From: Methanomassiliicoccales archaeon
Lineage (GTDB): Archaea > Thermoplasmatota > Thermoplasmata > Methanomassiliicoccales > JACIVX01
Length of the DNA: 64,000 nucleotides
Direction: 5' to 3'
Assembly (NCBI GenBank): GCA_038850735.1
Contig: JAWCLO010000002.1
Span: 1 to 64,000, forward strand
Shown: in pieces, positions 60,715-64,000 of the stretch
Layout: each line of letters opens with the position of its first letter
Position numbering within the stretch: position 1 is the first letter of the stretch
Notes under the pieces: generated by a model
What the model was told of the DNA's origin: nothing
Database searches by the model: none
What the model saw: the letters and a program-made list of their open reading frames with translations, nothing else
Position numbers and translations under genes: made by a program

Positions 60715-61956
60715 ATGAAGATTTCTATACCATACGGCAGGTGCGGTAAACAGGAATTTGAGATACCTGACAACAATTTCATGGGGATAATTTGTCCAAA
60801 TGAAGTTGACGTCCACGACGAAAGAAAAACGATTAAAGGCGCAATCGACTCTCCTATCAATCTTCCTTGCCTCGAGAAATTCCTATCTGGTGCCAAGAAC
60901 GTCGTTTTTATCGTGAACGATGCGACAAGACCGACCCCTACGTCTAAGGTACTTGACGTACTGGATGAGATTATGGATCTTGAGGCGGCGAAGTACCTCA
61001 TCGCAACAGGGAGCCATCGATCACCAACGCCAGAAGAGTACAATTTCATCTTTGGACGGCATTTCGAAAGACTCGCGCAAAAGATACACTCCCATGATTC
61101 AAAGAAGGACGAAATGGTCTACATCGGAAGGTCGAAGAATGGAACAGAAATGTGGTTGAATCGCATTGTTATCGACGCAGACCGTTTAATCGTAATTACC
61201 AGCGTGGAACCGCATTATTTTGCTGGTTACACGGGCGGGCGAAAGTCTTTTTTTCCGGGTCTTGCCGCTTATGAAACGATTGAACAGAACCATAAGCTCG
61301 CCATGCGCCCAGAAGCTAAGATTCTTGCCCTCGAAGGCAACCCCGTCCACGAAGATATGATGGATGCTTTATCCGCATTAGATCTAAAAAAATTTTTTTC
61401 AATTCAGCTTGTCCTTGATAGACACCAAAGAGTCTACCGTGCTGCAGCGGGCGACCTCAACATTGCATTTAGACAAGCAGTCGAATGGGCGAACGAGGTA
61501 TTTGTAGTGCCTATCAAGACCAAGGCTGATGTTATCGTCAGCGTGGCCCCATATCCAATGGATGTCGATTTATATCAATCCCAAAAAGCCCTTGACAATG
61601 CCAAATGGGCGCTCAACAAAGGTGGGATAATAATCCTTGTCTCCCAGTGTCGATCCGGTGTGGGACATGATACTTTTTACAAACAGCTCACTCTTTCCGA
61701 CGACCCCCATAAGATCCTGGAGAATCTATCGAAGGACTACAAGCTCGGCTATCATAAGGCTGCGAAAATCGCTGAGATGCTTCTAGAATCCCAGTTATTT
61801 GCGGTGACGGATCTCGATCCTGATCTGCTGAGAAAAGCTAATATAACGCCTTTCAATAGCGTTCAATCTGCCATCGATGCAGCCCTCAACGTGAATAAAG
61901 ATGCAAAGTTCCTTGTCCTGATGGATGGCAGTGTGACTGTCCCAAAGGTGAGTTAA
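60715..61956 (+). CDS. larA: LarA-family nickel-pincer hydroxyacid racemase/epimerase
   Basis: 413 aa from ATG 60715 (MKISIPYG, the normal beginning). Key residues for the nickel-pincer nucleotide cofactor are in place. DATRPTPT carries the substrate-binding Arg, TGSHRSP the first His, and EPHYFAGYTGGRKSFFPGLA the His and, ten residues later, the Lys that holds the cofactor. EQNHKL provides the nickel-binding His sixteen residues beyond that. LarA racemises lactate; many relatives act on other 2-hydroxyacids. It abuts an Fe-S oxidoreductase gene (1 bp gap), suggesting oxidation of a racemised hydroxyacid. No larB, larC or larE genes for cofactor synthesis are in the window. Confidence 0.9.
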   Translation: MKISIPYGRCGKQEFEIPDNNFMGIICPNEVDVHDERKTIKGAIDSPINLPCLEKFLSGAKNVVFIVNDATRPTPTSKVLDVLDEIMDLEAAKYLIATGSHRSPTPEEYNFIFGRHFERLAQKIHSHDSKKDEMVYIGRSKNGTEMWLNRIVIDADRLIVITSVEPHYFAGYTGGRKSFFPGLAAYETIEQNHKLAMRPEAKILALEGNPVHEDMMDALSALDLKKFFSIQLVLDRHQRVYRAAAGDLNIAFRQAVEWANEVFVVPIKTKADVIVSVAPYPMDVDLYQSQKALDNAKWALNKGGIIILVSQCRSGVGHDTFYKQLTLSDDPHKILENLSKDYKLGYHKAAKIAEMLLESQLFAVTDLDPDLLRKANITPFNSVQSAIDAALNVNKDAKFLVLMDGSVTVPKVS

Positions 61957-61957
61957 T

Positions 61958-63073
61958 ATGGCTGAAATAATTGAAGCACAACATCTAAGAAGCAAATTGA
62001 AGACCCTTTTGACCTGCACATACTGTGGCTTCTGCAAGAGTGTCTGCCCTGTTTTTGAGGGTGTCGGTTGGGATCCCAGCGTGGCAAGGGGGCGAATGAT
62101 CCTCTCGTACGGTTTGCTGCAAAAGGAGATACCTGCTGATCCGTCGGTTGTTGAGGCGCTCTTCCAATGCACCACTTGCAAAGACTGCGAGAGAAGGTGC
62201 CCGTCTAGCATAGAGGTGGTTGAAGTTGTTGAAAATGCCCGAAAGGATCTCGTAGCTAACGGAATCATTTTGCCGTCTCATAAAAAAGTGATCACCAATA
62301 TTCTGTCCTACGGCAATCCTTATGGTGAGCGGGATTCGGTAGCTCAACGGATTGGTATAAAACCGAGAAACGCGGAAGTGGGGTATTTCATTGGCTGCAC
62401 CTCAGCGTACAGAAATAGAAAAAGCGCTGATGCGACAGTTTCCTTATTGCATAAACTAGGTGTAAATTTCACATTGCTCGATGAGGTGTGTTGCGGGAGC
62501 GTTATGCAGAGAATAGGATGGAATGAAGATGACCTCATATCACTCATGGAGAGAAACCTGAAGGCAATAGAAGCAAGTGGCGCTGATGAAGTGATTTTCT
62601 CGTGTGCTGGTTGCTATCGTATGTTTAAGGAAGAATATCCAAAATTTCTAAAAATCAATTTCAAAGTCAAGCACGTTTCTGAATTCCTGTCTGAAAGAGA
62701 TTTGAAGTTACTTCCCTTGAGCGCTACAGCCACTTATCACGATCCATGTCATCTTGGAAGACACTGCGGCGTTTTCGATCCGCCGAGAAAAGTCCTATCT
62801 ATGATACCACAACTCATTTACAAGGAGATGCCAAGGAGTAAGGACACTGCGAGATGCTGCGGTGGTGGAGGCGGAGTGAGATCTGCCTTTCCTGACTTGT
62901 CCGCAAAGATAGCAGCACGAAGAGTTGCGGAAGCTAGTTTCGCAGAATACCTCATTACATCATGCCCATTTTGCGTTAATAATCTCAGCATGGGAAAAGA
63001 ATTGACTCAAGCAACTGTAAAGGTTATAGATCTCGTGGAATTTGTAGATTTGTTGTTAAAAGGTAGAACATGA
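61958..63073 (+). CDS. Fe-S oxidoreductase with CCG domains (HdrD/GlcF/LldE type)
   Basis: 371 aa. The N-terminal part holds two [4Fe-4S] motifs (CTYCGFCKSVCPVF and CTTCKDCERRCPSS). The C-terminal part has two CCG modules (EVCCGSVMQRIG with CAGCYRMF; CHLGRHCG with ARCCGGGGGVRSAF and CPFC), which bind unusual noncubane clusters in heterodisulfide reductase HdrB/D. Glycolate and lactate oxidases (GlcF, LldE) share this form. Adjacent LarA suggests a hydroxyacid-oxidising system delivering electrons to a quinone or ferredoxin, but a FAD-linked dehydrogenase is not in view. Its stop overlaps the next start (ATGA at 63070), so the three genes are likely one operon. Confidence 0.9.
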   Translation: MAEIIEAQHLRSKLKTLLTCTYCGFCKSVCPVFEGVGWDPSVARGRMILSYGLLQKEIPADPSVVEALFQCTTCKDCERRCPSSIEVVEVVENARKDLVANGIILPSHKKVITNILSYGNPYGERDSVAQRIGIKPRNAEVGYFIGCTSAYRNRKSADATVSLLHKLGVNFTLLDEVCCGSVMQRIGWNEDDLISLMERNLKAIEASGADEVIFSCAGCYRMFKEEYPKFLKINFKVKHVSEFLSERDLKLLPLSATATYHDPCHLGRHCGVFDPPRKVLSMIPQLIYKEMPRSKDTARCCGGGGGVRSAFPDLSAKIAARRVAEASFAEYLITSCPFCVNNLSMGKELTQATVKVIDLVEFVDLLLKGRT

Positions 63074-64000
63074 TCGCTCGCATAAGGTCTTATGCATCCC
63101 TTTGCGAAGCTCAAGATGAATTATCCCGGCTTGGCTTTGAAAATTGTATAAAAGATGTTGAGGATGTAGATGGCCTAATATTCTGTTTTGTAGAGGACGA
63201 GAGAGAGCTACCAAGCTCTAGTGAATTCGAGAAAATCGCAAGAACGCATAGTTGTGTGGTTGGAAAAAGCAGATCTAGAAAATTTTTCAGGTATCTTATG
63301 ATTGGCTCCCCGAGCGCCTATCGTGAAATGCTTGATCATCACGCTGATAATGAAGTGATTGCACATATCAACATTGCCCTGAAGAATTTCAAATCGTCTA
63401 AAGTGGCACCAGTCCCACTTATGAGACATCAGCTATCGTTTGAAAGAACACTTGTAATGGGTATCCTTAATGTGACTCCTGATTCTTTTTTTGATGGCGG
63501 AACGTATATCGATAAAGAAAAAGCCGTTAGAAGGGTCTTTGAAATGGTTGATGAAGGCGCTGACATCATAGATATCGGCGGCGAGTCTACACGACCATTC
63601 TCAACCCCAGTTCCTGAAAACATCGAACTTCAAAGAGTCATGCCAGTTCTTCAGGAGATCGTTCCGTGCATATCGATCCCAGTTTCGATAGATACGCGGA
63701 AACCTCGTGTTGCGGAGAAAGCTATTGAACTCGGTGCGGAAATCATAAACGACGTATCAGGGCTCCGAGATCCCCAAATGCTTGAGGTTATTAGCGAAAT
63801 GGGGGTGCCTGTCATAGTCATGCATATGCTTGGAGATCCTCAAACAATGCAATTGAATATCCATTATGAAGACGTAATCGGAGAAATTGCATATTTCCTT
63901 GCAAAGAGTATGAAAGAGGCAGAAAAGAGAGACGTTGATACTCGAAAAATCATCATCGATCCTGGAATAGGCTTTGGTAAGGAAACAGAGCATAATCTTG
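63070..64000 (+). CDS. folP: Dihydropteroate synthase (3' end outside window)
   Basis: The reading frame runs from ATG 63070 to the window edge (~310 codons seen). Classic DHPS motifs appear from residue ~130: MGILNVTPDSFFDGG, IIDIGGESTRPFS, SIDTRKPRVAEKAIELGAE, INDVSGLRD, VIVMHMLGDPQTMQ and DPGIGFGKE. The enzyme condenses a dihydropterin pyrophosphate with p-aminobenzoate or, in archaea, an arylamine precursor of methanopterin. The first ~125 residues (IARIRSYASLCEAQDELSRL onward) are an N-terminal extension typical of some archaeal and bacterial DHPS. The gene overlaps the Fe-S oxidoreductase by 4 bp. A link to pterin-dependent Fae chemistry in the window is suggestive only. Confidence 0.93.
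   Translation, partial: MIARIRSYASLCEAQDELSRLGFENCIKDVEDVDGLIFCFVEDERELPSSSEFEKIARTHSCVVGKSRSRKFFRYLMIGSPSAYREMLDHHADNEVIAHINIALKNFKSSKVAPVPLMRHQLSFERTLVMGILNVTPDSFFDGGTYIDKEKAVRRVFEMVDEGADIIDIGGESTRPFSTPVPENIELQRVMPVLQEIVPCISIPVSIDTRKPRVAEKAIELGAEIINDVSGLRDPQMLEVISEMGVPVIVMHMLGDPQTMQLNIHYEDVIGEIAYFLAKSMKEAEKRDVDTRKIIIDPGIGFGKETEHNL

Overview
The window looks like a chromosomal segment of a euryarchaeon, most likely of the Thermoplasmatota broad group (moderate confidence, inferred from gene content and style). Archaeal markers include Nop5 and fibrillarin, hypusine-type aIF5A, Kae1, two Sm-like proteins, ribosomal proteins eS1 (S3Ae), uS15 and eL37, a DHH RecJ-like nuclease, KaiC-like ATPases, an archaeal split glutamate synthase, TATA boxes close to start codons and tRNA introns with bulge-helix-bulge splice motifs. 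No insertion sequence, prophage, CRISPR array or rRNA was seen. Two CDSs are cut by the window edges: nadC at the left and folP at the right.

Layout. 1-2.5 kb: the end of nadC, two zinc-ribbon proteins and a radical-SAM activase. 2.6-5.7 kb: three tandem KaiC-like ATPases, the middle one fused to a zinc ribbon and coiled coil, then an intron-containing tRNA-Val(CAC). 6.3-7.9 kb: NAD(P)HX repair. 8.1-11.0 kb: two tandem genes that each fuse a DapA-type pyruvate aldolase domain to a formaldehyde-activating enzyme (Fae) domain; this is the most unusual content of the window. 11.2-16.8 kb: an MsvR-like regulator, an MtnA plus class II aldolase pair, and nop5-aIF5A-agmatinase-GDT1. 16.8-24 kb (minus): an ABC importer with fused permease and two ATPases, a DUF47 protein, a phosphohexomutase, a sugar nucleotidyltransferase and an Sm protein. 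24-29 kb (minus): smc-scpA-scpB. 29.8-35.8 kb: MFS transporter, flavodoxin, tRNA-Leu, a stand-alone LigD-type phosphoesterase and a glmM-glmU-like UDP-GlcNAc pair. 35.8-37.8 kb (minus): NADP-phosphatase-like IMPase, NAD kinase (apparent CTG start) and a JAMM protease, all overlapping.

38-42.5 kb: fibrillarin-NUDIX, S15-RecJ, Kae1 and a redoxin. 42.8-43.1 kb: tRNA-Val(GAC) and tRNA-Ala. 43.3-48.2 kb (minus): AMMECR1, dihydroorotase, a YkgJ-type protein, Sm protein, eL37 and PurF. 48.4-52.9 kb: a CBS protein, an aldehyde:ferredoxin oxidoreductase with its ferredoxin subunit, and a Get3/ArsA ATPase. 53.8-58.9 kb: an AbrB-PhoU regulator divergent from an orphan gene and a three-gene glutamate synthase. 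59.4-60.2 kb: tRNA-Met, which overlaps the end of the eS1 gene on the same strand. 60.7-64 kb: a LarA-type nickel-pincer enzyme, an HdrD/GlcF-like iron-sulfur protein and dihydropteroate synthase.

Metabolic picture (inference). This appears to be an anaerobe using ferredoxin (AOR) and Fe-S oxidoreductases, with pterin-linked C1 chemistry (Fae domains, DHPS), salvage of methylthioadenosine or 5'-deoxyadenosine through C-C cleavage, and ammonia assimilation by glutamate synthase. The DapA-Fae fusions suggest an aldolase that makes or uses formaldehyde, coupled in one polypeptide to a domain that exchanges formaldehyde with a tetrahydropterin.
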